The notes beneath the pieces are model-generated. The model was not told the origin of the DNA, made no database searches, and saw only the letters and a list, made by a program, of their open reading frames with translations. A DNA stretch of 64,000 nt from Ruminococcus flavefaciens FD-1. GTDB taxonomy: Bacteria > Bacillota > Clostridia > Oscillospirales > Ruminococcaceae. Numbering within the stretch: the stretch's first letter is position 1; each line of letters opens with the position of its first letter. The position numbers and the translations under genes are program-made. The stretch is taken from the NCBI GenBank assembly GCA_000174895.1, contig ACOK01000093.1, positions 1 through 64,000 on the forward strand, in the 5' to 3' direction. Below are positions 34,040 through 42,820 of the stretch, piece by piece.

Positions 34040-34369
34040 ATGGCTACGACTTCTATCGCTGACAAGCTGGCGAAACTCGAAAAGAAGATCGCAAAGCGAC
34101 AGGCTACGATCGCTGAGGAGCAGACACAGCTCGACAAGGAGCTTGCTGAGTATGACAAGCTCTACCTGACGGCTCTTGCAAACAAGTATAAGCTGAGTGG
34201 TAAAGATCTGTTCTCCGCTATCGAGCGTGAGCATGACCAGCTTGAAAAGCTCCGTGACGGCGGTATGTCCGATTCGGATATTGATAGTCTGACGGACAGC
34301 ACTCCTGCGGATAAGGACAAGGCTACTCTGTATGAGGAATCTCCCCGTACTCTGTTTGACGAGAATTGA
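34040..34369 (+). CDS. Coiled-coil hypothetical protein of the recombinase module
   Basis: A 109-residue protein, strongly helical and charged over residues ~5-50 (DKLAKLEKKIAKRQATIAEE), predicted coiled coil, followed by a region with KYKLSGKDLFSAIEREHDQL. ATG 34040 follows GGTGGTGAT; a longer frame starts at 34004 without a good site. The layout resembles small relaxosome or accessory proteins preceding recombinase genes in mobilizable elements. Exact function unknown. Confidence 0.6.
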   Translation: MATTSIADKLAKLEKKIAKRQATIAEEQTQLDKELAEYDKLYLTALANKYKLSGKDLFSAIEREHDQLEKLRDGGMSDSDIDSLTDSTPADKDKATLYEESPRTLFDEN

Positions 34370-34385
34370 TGAAAGGGGGCATTGA

Positions 34386-34871
34386 ATGAGTGATTACATC
34401 TACCATATCGGTAACGATTATGATTGTATCAATAAAGAATATGTTATCCTGTCCACGGATAAGGGACAGCAGATAACTGTTGCCCTCACTGCAAGCGGTG
34501 TGCCTTTCAAGGGGCGCTATGATAATGAAACTATCTTCTTCGATTATGACCGCAATTACAAGGAGTCCGTTGATGAAATTATCGCAAAATTCACCTCGAA
34601 CGATTATGTCGAACAGCGTGACGAGATAGCGGAGCATAAGGGCGATGACTGTCTTTATTTTCTGCCTGCTGTCGCAAAACTTTTGCGTATGACAGAGGGG
34701 ACGCTCCGCCGCAGACCTATGGATATTCAGCTTGCCGTCTGCAAACGGTATGTCGATAACTGGTACTGCGATACATACACGATACAGCATGAGCTGAAAG
34801 ATGCGATGATGCTGATTACCAAACCCGAAATGAAAGACAGCGAGAAAGATAAAGCTGTCGGAAAGGACTAA
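34386..34871 (+). CDS. Hypothetical protein of the recombinase module
   Basis: A 161-residue protein starting MSDYIYHIGNDYDCINKEYV behind GAAAGGGGGC. The N-terminal ~65 residues look beta-rich; the rest is helical with KLLRMTEGTLRRRPMDIQLAVC. No named family can be assigned with confidence. It lies 16 nt after the coiled-coil gene and 3 nt before the next small gene, so these three and the recombinase form one module of an integrative mobilizable element. Confidence 0.6.
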   Translation: MSDYIYHIGNDYDCINKEYVILSTDKGQQITVALTASGVPFKGRYDNETIFFDYDRNYKESVDEIIAKFTSNDYVEQRDEIAEHKGDDCLYFLPAVAKLLRMTEGTLRRRPMDIQLAVCKRYVDNWYCDTYTIQHELKDAMMLITKPEMKDSEKDKAVGKD

Positions 34872-34874
34872 AAT

Positions 34875-35063
34875 TTGAATACAACATCTGCCGTAGAGAA
34901 AAGAGAGAAGGCAGTTGACTATGTGTCTGATGAGGGTATCAAGGTGAGAGTTTCTTACCCTGATGATGTTCCCGAAACGATCAGACAGCAGAAGATCAAC
35001 AAGATGTACGATATTTTCCTCGGTGCAATGCGCCGCAATGGAACAGAAGAAACAACTGAATAA
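34875..35063 (+). CDS. Small conserved element protein (TTG start)
   Basis: A 62-residue protein beginning at TTG 34875, right after the previous stop, with GGAAAGGA as ribosome site. The sequence (DEGIKVRVSYPDDVPETIRQ then QKINKMYDIFL) has a short beta segment and a terminal helix, and resembles small proteins often found immediately before large serine recombinases in Firmicutes elements. A role in recombination directionality is possible but unproven. Confidence 0.55.
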   Translation: MNTTSAVEKREKAVDYVSDEGIKVRVSYPDDVPETIRQQKINKMYDIFLGAMRRNGTEETTE

Positions 35064-35106
35064 TAAGGCAATCTGCCGAAAAAAAATTACAGTTACAAGA
35101 ACGCTG

Positions 35107-35135
35107 TTGCAATTTTCGGACGGTTGCGCTATGAT
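35107..35135 (+). promoter_or_regulatory. Promoter of the second serine recombinase, flanked by inverted repeat
   Basis: TTGCAA 35107-35112 and TATGAT 35130-35135, 17-nt spacer. CGGACGGTTG (35117-35126) and CAACCGTCCG (35149-35158) are perfect inverted repeats around the -10, as at the first recombinase promoter although the arm sequences differ. Confidence 0.7.
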
Positions 35136-35184
35136 ATAGATGTAAAACCAACCGTCCGATTGCAAACGCAATTGGAGGTCAACA

Positions 35185-36738
35185 ATGAGAAAATCAACTA
35201 AAACAAATGACGGTATCACGGCGATCTATGTACGCCGATCCGTCAGTGACAAGGATAAGGGCAACAACAGCTTGTCCATTTCCGCACAGAAGGAGGAGTG
35301 TATCAGGTTTGTGGGAGAATGCGATTATCGTATCTATTGCGATGACGGCAAGTCGGGCAAAGATGTGATGCACCGTCCCGCATTTATGCAGATGATGAGC
35401 GATGCCCGTGAGGGACTTATCAGCAGAATCATCGTGAAGAAGTATGACCGTTTCAGCCGTAATATGAGGGAATACTTGAATATCACGGACGAGCTTGACC
35501 GCTACGGTGTGACCGTCTATTCGCTCTCTGAGCCGTTCAATACGGAGACAAAAGAGGGACGTATGATGAGGAACAATCTGCTGAATTTTGCGGAGTTTGA
35601 GCGTGAGACGATCGCCGCCCGTGTAGCGGATGCCTTCCAGACTAAGGCAAGGGAAACAGGCTTCTATCAGGGTGGAAAAGTTCAGTTCGGCTACACTCCC
35701 GAAAGAAGAACAATTAACGGCAAAACAGGCTCGGTGCTTGTTCCCTCGGAGAATGCCGAAGCGGTGCGTGTGGCGTATGACCTGTATCAGCACCCTGAGA
35801 ATTCTCTGACCGATATTATCCGCTACATGACGGAGAACGGTATCAATGCTTCAAGACCGACACCACGCACAAAAACAGGTATTTCCAATCTTGACAGGTC
35901 GCACCTAAGTCGTATTCTTGAAAATCCGCTGTATGTCCGTGCGGATAAAGAGGTCTACCGCTATTTTCTTTCCAAAGGATATGAAATGCTTGATGAGATC
36001 GAAGCCTATGACGGTATTCACGGCTTGTTCGTTCACGCCGGACTTGATGATACGCATTTCGTCAAGGTAGCCTACCATGAGGGGCTTGTGCCTGCGGAAA
36101 CATGGCTGAGAGTGCAGGACAGGAAGTCGCACCAGAGCAAGTTCCCGACAAACGGCAAGGCTATGAACTCTTGGCTTGTGGGTATGGTGAAATGTGCCTG
36201 CTGCGGATATGCAATGCACTTCAATCACTGTGCGAACAGAAAAGGTGTGGTGTATCATCGCTTCATAGACTACGGCAAGTTCACGCTGAACGGCTGTCCC
36301 ACTCCGCCCATTCAGTTAAAGCCGAGACAGGTCGAGGACGCTGTACTGCAAGAAATGCAGAAACGCATTGAGCAGTTAAAAATTGCAAAGCGTGAGGACA
36401 GCAAGCCTGACACCGAAACAGAGAGTATCAAGACGGAGATCATTCGCATTGACGGTGAGATCCAGAAGCTCATGGAAAAGCTTGCTGATGCGGACAGCGT
36501 ACTCTTTGACTACATTCAGAAGCGTGTGAGCGCTCTGCACGAACAGAAGTCGGAGCTTGATAAAAAAATGCAGACTATGTGCCGTAAGCGTAAGGCGATC
36601 GACACAAAGCCTTTGGAAGAACCTATGAAGCAGTGGGATAAACTGACGGTTCAGGAAAAGCACGATATAGCGGCAGCGATGATAGATGTCGTGCTTATAT
36701 CCGATGAAACGGGTATTGAGGTGAAATTCAGCATTTGA
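35185..36738 (+). CDS. Large serine recombinase (complete)
   Basis: A 517-residue site-specific recombinase. The resolvase catalytic domain (about 10-155) has the nucleophile Ser19 in YVRRSVSDKD and the motif VKKYDRFSRNMREYLNI. The recombinase DNA-binding domain spans ~165-290. The zinc ribbon has CACCGYAMHFNHC with a partner Cys at NGCPTPP, and a coiled coil (~400-460) is followed by the C-terminal TVQEKHDIAAAMIDVV. It is probably the integrase of the small element spanning about 33.9-36.78 kb, whose right edge abuts and interrupts a helicase gene. It appears intact, unlike the recombinase at 25.6 kb. Confidence 0.93.
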   Translation: MRKSTKTNDGITAIYVRRSVSDKDKGNNSLSISAQKEECIRFVGECDYRIYCDDGKSGKDVMHRPAFMQMMSDAREGLISRIIVKKYDRFSRNMREYLNITDELDRYGVTVYSLSEPFNTETKEGRMMRNNLLNFAEFERETIAARVADAFQTKARETGFYQGGKVQFGYTPERRTINGKTGSVLVPSENAEAVRVAYDLYQHPENSLTDIIRYMTENGINASRPTPRTKTGISNLDRSHLSRILENPLYVRADKEVYRYFLSKGYEMLDEIEAYDGIHGLFVHAGLDDTHFVKVAYHEGLVPAETWLRVQDRKSHQSKFPTNGKAMNSWLVGMVKCACCGYAMHFNHCANRKGVVYHRFIDYGKFTLNGCPTPPIQLKPRQVEDAVLQEMQKRIEQLKIAKREDSKPDTETESIKTEIIRIDGEIQKLMEKLADADSVLFDYIQKRVSALHEQKSELDKKMQTMCRKRKAIDTKPLEEPMKQWDKLTVQEKHDIAAAMIDVVLISDETGIEVKFSI

Positions 36739-36762
36739 AAAAGTGCGGAAATTCGGTATTTT

Positions 36763-38838
36763 TTAGTGTCGATAAGGTGATGCGTTGGGCGTGCCAGTTG
36801 CCATGATCGTTCCCTTGCCACCTGTTATTTCATCAAGATACTGCGTTTTCAGGTATAAGTCCATTGTTTTCTGAACATTATCATTTGTCGATATACCCGA
36901 TATGTTACTCATTTTTGTACTTATGAATAGGTTCTTGAACATATGAGCTTCATCAATGATGAGCTTGTCGATACCGAGTTCCTCGAAATTGACAACATCA
37001 TCACGCACTGGAGCTTCCGTAAGTTTTTGGAGCTTTGTTTCAAGAGATTTTCTTGTTTTCTCCATTTGCTTTATCTGGAAGTTATCCCCTTGTTCAGCCT
37101 TGAGTGATGCTATACCTTCAATAATATCATTAATTTGATTTTGAAGCAGCCTTTCCTGTCGCTCTTTAGATATAGGAAGATTGATTAACTGAGAGTGACC
37201 AATGATAACACAATCATAATCACCTGTAGCTATCTTTGCAAACAGTCTACGGCGGTTTTTCTTTGAGAAATCGTCAGCTGTAGCAACAAGGATATTGGCA
37301 TTAGGATACAGCTTAATAAAGTCTGCTCCCTCCTGTTCTGTCAGATGATTAGGTACACACAGCAATGCTTTATTATGCAGTCCTAATCGCTTTCCTTCCA
37401 TAGCAGCAGCTATCATTTCATAAGTCTTGCCTGCGCCTACTTCATGTGCAAACAATGTATTACCGCCATATAATGCATGAGCAACTGCATCTCTTTGATG
37501 CTTTCGTAGCTTTATCTCATTATTCATGCCAGGAAATTCAAGCGCTGATCCGTCATACTCTCTCGGACGAGTACTGTTAAACAGACGATTATAACGATCC
37601 ACGACTTCTTCTCTACGATCAGGCTCTGCATATATCCATTTTTTAAATGATTCTTGAAGCTGTCTCTGCTTTTCCTGTGCAAATTCTGTCTCGGTCTGAT
37701 TGATAACAGATACTTCTTTACCGTCACGCTCTACACGGTCCTTTACTGTTGTACTCTGAAGATTAAGGCAGTCCTCAAGTATTTCATACGCTGATTTACG
37801 CTTAGTGCCGAATTTTGCATTGGCAGCAGTATTAGCCTTATCGTGTGTCTTATTAGGAATGCTCCACCTTGACGTTAACTCAGAATAATCTACTCTTATA
37901 CAAGTTCGCTTATTAAAGCTCATTTCCCTCATATATTGCGGAGTGCCAAAGCTGTCATACATGAATTGCTGTACAAATTCCTTTGGAACACAAGGCGCAC
38001 CAAGCTTAATATCAATATCCGCAGCCTGTAACCGAGTTGGCATAGCTTTCTCAAGCGCTTCTATGTTATGTGAGTATCGTGTCTCATCCGCATAATTCTC
38101 TTTCATAAATTCGAGCTTTTTGCGGATATTACCTGATAAGTATTCATCCGCAGCTTCAAGATGAGGATTTCCGCTATTATCCATTTTCATGGGATTTTCA
38201 AAGACAACACCTTTAAGATCTTCCATAATCTTATCAGCGGTAAATCCTGTAAGTTGCTGCATATACGGCATATCCACATGAGCTTTCTTTGCCAGAGACA
38301 GAGTAAGAGCTTCAGCAGATGTTTCGACAGAAGTAACATCAGTCTTAGCAAGTATTGTTCTCTTATTAAAGATATCAGCTTTGCCGATAAATTCTTCACC
38401 TTTGTATTTTTCAAGTGATGATAGCAGCGGTGCTGCACTATCTTCTTTAAATGCTGAGAGATTCTGCTTTGAATTCAGATGTCCGTATTTCTCAACGAAG
38501 CTGTCATACAGGCTATTAAGTTTTTCCTGTAGCGCTTGCAGCTGTACATCGGAGCCGTTGTCTATCTGACAACTTATAACCTCTCTCAGACAATCACGTA
38601 TCTCGATCATACCTTTTATTCGAGGTATAGTTGCATGACTCATAAGATCTATAGGAGCTTCAAACACATAAAGTTTCCCTTTAGTATTATTACCGTTCAT
38701 AGAAAAAGCATAGCGTTTATCGCTTCCATCACAGTCACCACGATAAGGAGCTGCGTTTGTATTCGTTCCCCTTACACAGCCGAATTTTGGTACGTTTTTC
38801 TCATCGTATCCGACAAATACAACATTATTCCTTGTAAA
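36763..38838 (-). pseudogene. Fragment of a giant conjugative-element SNF2-type helicase
   Basis: About 690 codons from the middle of a very large element protein. The upstream part includes segments typical of such proteins (KDIQ-type domains, helical region ~90-420). The C-terminal part is a superfamily 2 helicase start with Q-type region, Walker A in HEVGAGKTYEMIAA and Walker B/DEAH box LIIDEAHMFKN, ending with motif III ATGTP. The homologous sequence then breaks off (NASPYRH-stop) at about 36789, next to the serine-recombinase module. At the other end it breaks at about 38838, joining the start-less ECF gene. The first residues of the open frame beyond 38838 are antisense to that gene. 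It is a remnant and not functional alone. Confidence 0.8.
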
Positions 38839-39403
38839 GGACTTTATCACGATCGGCATTTTCACGGCGCTGATCTTTGTCGTGGAATTTGCCTGCGGAA
38901 TGCTGGGCTTTATCCACCCGTACATTGTCGCATCCTATGTGGTGCTGATCCCGCTGGTCGGCTCGATACCGATGATGCTGTTTTACACGAAGGTCGAGAA
39001 ATTCGGCATGATTACGATCATGTCCATTCTGATCGCAATTATCATGTTTGTGACTGGTATGGGCTGGCTCGGCGCACCGCTTATCATCCTTTCGGGACTG
39101 ATCGCGGATCTGATTGCCAAAAAGGGCGGCTACAAGAGCTTTAAGATGACGGCGCTCAGTCACGGCGTTTTCTGCCTTTGGATCTGCGCAAACTACTTCC
39201 CGGTAATTGTGACTGCAAAGGACTATCGCAAGAGCCTTCTTGACGGCGGTTATTCTGCGGAATACTGTGATGCGCTGTTCCGTGCGATCAACGGCAAAAC
39301 GATTGCGATTCTGCTGGCACTTTGCTTTGTTTTCGGCGTGATCGGTGCATATGTCGGCAAGGCAGTTGTCAGAAAGCACTTTGAAAAAGCAGGTATCGTA
39401 TGA
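38837..39403 (+). CDS. ECF transporter S component (MptD-like), 5' truncated
   Basis: The recognisable protein begins abruptly at KDFITIGIFTALIFVVEF (codon at 38837), lacking only the first few residues of a normal S component. Upstream is the unrelated helicase fragment. Five to six hydrophobic segments follow, with HPYIVASYVVLIPLVGSIPM and a cytoplasmic end KAVVRKHFEKAGIV. An in-frame GTG at 38882 could act as start but would remove most of the first helix. It overlaps the T-component gene by 4 nt. Without its own promoter and start codon it is probably not well expressed, unless read-through from the mobile DNA supplies both. Confidence 0.75.
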   Translation, partial: KDFITIGIFTALIFVVEFACGMLGFIHPYIVASYVVLIPLVGSIPMMLFYTKVEKFGMITIMSILIAIIMFVTGMGWLGAPLIILSGLIADLIAKKGGYKSFKMTALSHGVFCLWICANYFPVIVTAKDYRKSLLDGGYSAEYCDALFRAINGKTIAILLALCFVFGVIGAYVGKAVVRKHFEKAGIV

Positions 39404-40104
39404 TAAAGATTCATCTTGATCCCCGCACGAAGCTGTTTATGATATTCGCTGTTTCGTTTATCGTGATGGTCAATGCGGTGTCAGCGATGGAATGGGCAGT
39501 CAGGATCATCGTTACGCTGATCCCTGTGTTCCTGCTGGCAAACGAGGGCAGATATGTGTCTGCCCTTCGCTTTTTGCTGTGCTACGGGGCGGCGCTTTTC
39601 TTGCTGAAATACTACATTTCTGCGGAATCAACAGGCGTTTTTTCGGCGCTTTTGGTCGGCTACTGCGGGATTGTAGCGCAGTTTATGCCGGCGATGATCA
39701 TGGCGTGGTATGTGATACACACAACAAAGATCGGTGAATTCATGTCGGCTATGCAAAAGATGCACGTTCCCGACGGCATATCTGTTTCGCTCGCTGTTGT
39801 GATGCGCTTCTTCCCGACGATCAAAGAGGAATACCTCAGTATAAACGATGCTATGAAAATGCGGGGCATTTCATTTGCAGGCGGAAGGATCACAAAAATG
39901 ATCGAATACCGGCTTGTTCCGCTGATGTTTTCCTGCCTGAATATCGGTGAAGAATTATCGGCTGCAGCGGTCACAAGGGGCTTAGGCGCACCGGTCAGAC
40001 GAACCAGTCCCGTGCAATTAAAACTGAAGGCAGCAGACTGGCTGATGATAGCTGTTTTCGCAGCAAGTATGGTACTGTTTATAATCTCAAAATATTTCAG
40101 GTGA
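39400..40104 (+). CDS. ECF transporter T component
   Basis: A 234-residue EcfT/CbiQ-type membrane protein with about five hydrophobic segments and the coupling motif AAAVTRGLGAPVRRTS near residue 200, plus the upstream helix INDAMKMRGISFAGG. It overlaps the S-component stop (ATGA) and is followed 6 nt later by the remnant of the ATPase gene. In intact loci an EcfA ATPase follows and powers the transporter; here only its first codons remain. This subunit must therefore borrow ATPases (for example the riboswitch-operon fusion at 11444) or be idle. Confidence 0.88.
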   Translation: MIKIHLDPRTKLFMIFAVSFIVMVNAVSAMEWAVRIIVTLIPVFLLANEGRYVSALRFLLCYGAALFLLKYYISAESTGVFSALLVGYCGIVAQFMPAMIMAWYVIHTTKIGEFMSAMQKMHVPDGISVSLAVVMRFFPTIKEEYLSINDAMKMRGISFAGGRITKMIEYRLVPLMFSCLNIGEELSAAAVTRGLGAPVRRTSPVQLKLKAADWLMIAVFAASMVLFIISKYFR

Positions 40105-40110
40105 GATGAT

Positions 40111-40671
40111 ATGATCGAAATCAAAAATGTCAATTTCAGATACAAAGGCACTGATGAGGGCGGACTGATGCTTATGACAATTCTTCTGACAATCTGCAAT
40201 ATCATCCTGCTGTGTCTGATGATACTGACAGCAACCGTATTTATGCCGTATCGTGGACTTGCAAAGAACTTTCCGAAAGATGTTCAGGAAACACTGAAAC
40301 CTCGGCTTGATGAAATCGACAGACAGCCAAAAGCACCGAGAATATTCGGCGGTATCCTTATCATTATTTTGTTTCTGATGTTTGTCGGTGTATTCATTTT
40401 CGGCGGTGTTGACGGTGTGCATCATGATTTTACATACAGTCAGTATCTGCTGCGTTTTCTTATCATTGCATTGGGCACAAAGGCGTTTGATATTCTTGCT
40501 CTTGATTATTTCCTTCTGACTAAAACAAACTTCTTTCCCCATTTCTTCCCCGAAACCAAAGGCTGTGCAGGCTGGCAGCAATTCGGATATAACAGAAAAC
40601 AGCATCTCGGACAAAGTGTATTTATGCTGATATGCTGTTTCGTATTGGCGTTTGTGTTTTCGAGAATGTAG
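40111..40671 (+). CDS. Fusion of an EcfA remnant to a D-x4-D membrane protein
   Basis: The first ~19 codons (MIEIKNVNFRYKGTDEGGL) are the start of an ECF ATPase, ending before Walker A. The frame then continues directly into a 168-residue membrane protein (possible own start ATG 40168) with four hydrophobic segments. That part shares with 40681, 41194, 46815 and 51148 the motif D-x4-D in its third helix (AFDILALDYF), followed after ~15 residues by PETKG. It is closest to 51148 (AFDIGFFDWV, PETNG). The ATPase has been lost by deletion or by insertion of the island. The membrane part has no assigned function. Confidence 0.75.
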   Translation: MIEIKNVNFRYKGTDEGGLMLMTILLTICNIILLCLMILTATVFMPYRGLAKNFPKDVQETLKPRLDEIDRQPKAPRIFGGILIIILFLMFVGVFIFGGVDGVHHDFTYSQYLLRFLIIALGTKAFDILALDYFLLTKTNFFPHFFPETKGCAGWQQFGYNRKQHLGQSVFMLICCFVLAFVFSRM

Positions 40672-40680
40672 GAGGCTGCA

Positions 40681-41178
40681 ATGAACTGGTCAAGAACGAT
40701 TCTGGACGGTATTGTCCTGAGTATCCTGTTTAATGCGGTGGTCGGACTGTTTTTCTTTGTCGTACCGCAGGCTTATGCAATGATGTTTCCGAAAGGCATC
40801 AAAGAAGCTGCAAAGCCGTATGTTACACGGAAAGAACTCTGTGTCATGCACCTTGTTCTGTATCCTATGTATCTGCTGATGTTTATATATATGGCGGTCA
40901 GCGCTCATTTTGCCGATGTCAGCGGTTTCCGAAACCTTTTCTGGACGGGGTACATTGAAATGATGTTTGTCAGCGTGAGCGATTTCATTCTGCTGGATGT
41001 TCTCGGACGAATCTATGTCAAAGACAAGGGAATGATTAAGGGGGCGGAGAATCATCCGGGCTGGGAATGGAAGGAATGGAAGAAGCTCGCTGTACCTGAA
41101 CACGGCATCTTTTGGACGTTTCTGTTTTGTCCGCTAACAGGATTGATCGTTGCAGGTATCGGTGCTTTACTTGGTTAG
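40681..41178 (+). CDS. Small membrane protein, D-x4-D family
   Basis: A 165-residue protein with four predicted membrane helices. After helix 1 comes MMFPKGIKEAAK, matching the FPKD/YPKD/YPKA position of its paralogs, and helix 3 carries SDFILLDVLG (D-x4-D) followed by KGAENHPGWEW. It starts 9 nt after the preceding gene with AGGAGGC as ribosome site. No enzymatic motif is visible. The five-fold repetition of this family in one operon, interleaved with methyltransferases, suggests subunits or membrane anchors of one system. Confidence 0.7.
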   Translation: MNWSRTILDGIVLSILFNAVVGLFFFVVPQAYAMMFPKGIKEAAKPYVTRKELCVMHLVLYPMYLLMFIYMAVSAHFADVSGFRNLFWTGYIEMMFVSVSDFILLDVLGRIYVKDKGMIKGAENHPGWEWKEWKKLAVPEHGIFWTFLFCPLTGLIVAGIGALLG

Positions 41179-41193
41179 TCGGGAGCATGTATT

Positions 41194-41694
41194 ATGATAT
41201 ATGTACAATTATGCTTATACTGCCTGTTATTCACAGCAATGGTCAGATATTCTGTCAGAGGCGGAGCGATAAACGGACTGTATTTCTATCCGAAAGCGGT
41301 GCAGGAACGGGCGTATGAGATCGGTCTGACTGACAGGGAGACTGTGAAAAAGCAGCGCAAACGCTTTATGACGCTGTTCTATATCGTAATGCTGTCTACA
41401 CTTGTACTTATCATTGCCGTGTGGAATCGTGTCATTGATTTCAAGAATGCCTATTTACAGGCACTTCTGTTTCTGGAGGTCATGAATATCTATGATGGTG
41501 TTGTGATTGACAAGCTGTGGGTAGGACACAGCAAATTCTGGATTCTGAAAGGTACGGAGGATATTCCTTTCGTGCAGACATGGGCGCAGGTAGTGAAAAA
41601 GCGTTCATTCCTTGCATTGATATGGGTGATCGGTGCGGCTATCGTTGCAGGACTTGCGGTGCTGGTTTCAGCAATGATAAATTGGCAGCGGTGA
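41194..41694 (+). CDS. Small membrane protein, D-x4-D family
   Basis: A 166-residue protein with four hydrophobic segments. It shows LYFYPKAVQERAYEIGL after helix 1 and NIYDGVVIDKLWVG (D-x4-D) in helix 3, then LKGTED at the position of PETKG in the paralogs. A basic stretch (DRETVKKQRKRF) lies on the cytoplasmic side. It is the third consecutive member of the family, more divergent than 40168 and 51148. Function unknown. Confidence 0.65.
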   Translation: MIYVQLCLYCLLFTAMVRYSVRGGAINGLYFYPKAVQERAYEIGLTDRETVKKQRKRFMTLFYIVMLSTLVLIIAVWNRVIDFKNAYLQALLFLEVMNIYDGVVIDKLWVGHSKFWILKGTEDIPFVQTWAQVVKKRSFLALIWVIGAAIVAGLAVLVSAMINWQR

Positions 41695-41725
41695 TTGGAC
41701 TTGCTACCGGAAAGGATGATTTATT

Positions 41726-42820
41726 ATGAAAATACTGGTTTACGGCTGCGGCGTGATCGGTTCTCTTTTGGTTCATACGCTTTGCAGAGCAGGCAATGAT
41801 GTAACGGTCGTTTCCAAAGGCGCATGGGGCGATGTATTGCAGAAAAACGGGCTGCGTATTCATCATCAGCTACAGCATAAGGATACTGTCGATCATCCCA
41901 ACGTTGCAAAAGAATTGCCCGATGACTACTTTGACCTTGTATTCTCTGTCATGCAGGGCTGTCAGCAGAGAAATGTTCTCTTAGAGTTAGCGGAAGTTAA
42001 TGCATCTGTTGTGATTCTGGTCGGCAACAATCCCGAAGCTGCTGATATGGAGGGTGAAATACTTGCACTGTCTGACACACCCAAAACCGTTTTGTTCGGC
42101 TTTCAGGGAACGGCAGGTGTCCGCAGTGCCGGAAGCGTAAATTGCCTTCACGTCGGCGCCGGCTCTATGACAATCGGCGGATTACATCGTGCATTGACTG
42201 CAAATGAACAGCAAACACTGCTTGAAGCATTCGGAGATACCGGCTATCGGCTGACCTTTGAAGATGATATGGAAGGCTGGCTGCACTGTCACGCTGCGTT
42301 CATCCTGCCGATCGTTTATCTCAGCTATCATTATGGTTGTGATCTGCGGAAAGCGAACGGAAAAGACATTGCATCTATGATGAAAGCCGCAGAAGAAGCA
42401 TACGACCTGATTGCTGCCTGCGGAATTGAGATCCGTCCGAAGGGTGATGCGGATTATTTCAGAAGCAAGCCGAAACTGGCTGTTCTGACAGCAATCATGT
42501 ATATCATGAGCAAAACAAAGCTCGGTGAGCTGGCTGCGACCGACCATTGCCGGAATGCAGTCACGGAAATGGAATGGCTCGATACAGCGTTTGAAATGAT
42601 GCGGCAGGCGCAGCCCGAACAAAGAATGCCGGAATGGGATAAGCTGCGGAATGCGATGCCGTCATGGGATGAAATTCATAAAATCTACGATCACGGAACA
42701 AAGATCACCGTATGTGATCCGTCAGCAAGGTGTAGAAAGATTGCAGCGGGATTGGCGCTTGCAGGCGGATTATTCACTGCGGTCTGCATCTATAAAAAGC
42801 GAAAGAAGAATGATCTATGA
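41726..42820 (+). CDS. Ketopantoate reductase-like NAD(P)-binding protein (ApbA/PanE family)
   Basis: A 364-residue protein with an N-terminal Rossmann motif (KILVYGCGVIGSLLVHTLC, GxGxxG) and the two-domain layout of ketopantoate reductases. The middle includes GFQGTAGVRSAG and a helical C-terminal domain starting about residue 185. It is longer than PanE (about 300) because of a C-terminal extension that ends in a membrane helix (IAAGLALAGGLFTAVCIYKKRKK). With its membrane anchor and location it is likely an oxidoreductase specific to this island rather than the pantothenate enzyme. The substrate is unknown. It overlaps the next gene by 4 nt. Confidence 0.8.
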   Translation: MKILVYGCGVIGSLLVHTLCRAGNDVTVVSKGAWGDVLQKNGLRIHHQLQHKDTVDHPNVAKELPDDYFDLVFSVMQGCQQRNVLLELAEVNASVVILVGNNPEAADMEGEILALSDTPKTVLFGFQGTAGVRSAGSVNCLHVGAGSMTIGGLHRALTANEQQTLLEAFGDTGYRLTFEDDMEGWLHCHAAFILPIVYLSYHYGCDLRKANGKDIASMMKAAEEAYDLIAACGIEIRPKGDADYFRSKPKLAVLTAIMYIMSKTKLGELAATDHCRNAVTEMEWLDTAFEMMRQAQPEQRMPEWDKLRNAMPSWDEIHKIYDHGTKITVCDPSARCRKIAAGLALAGGLFTAVCIYKKRKKNDL

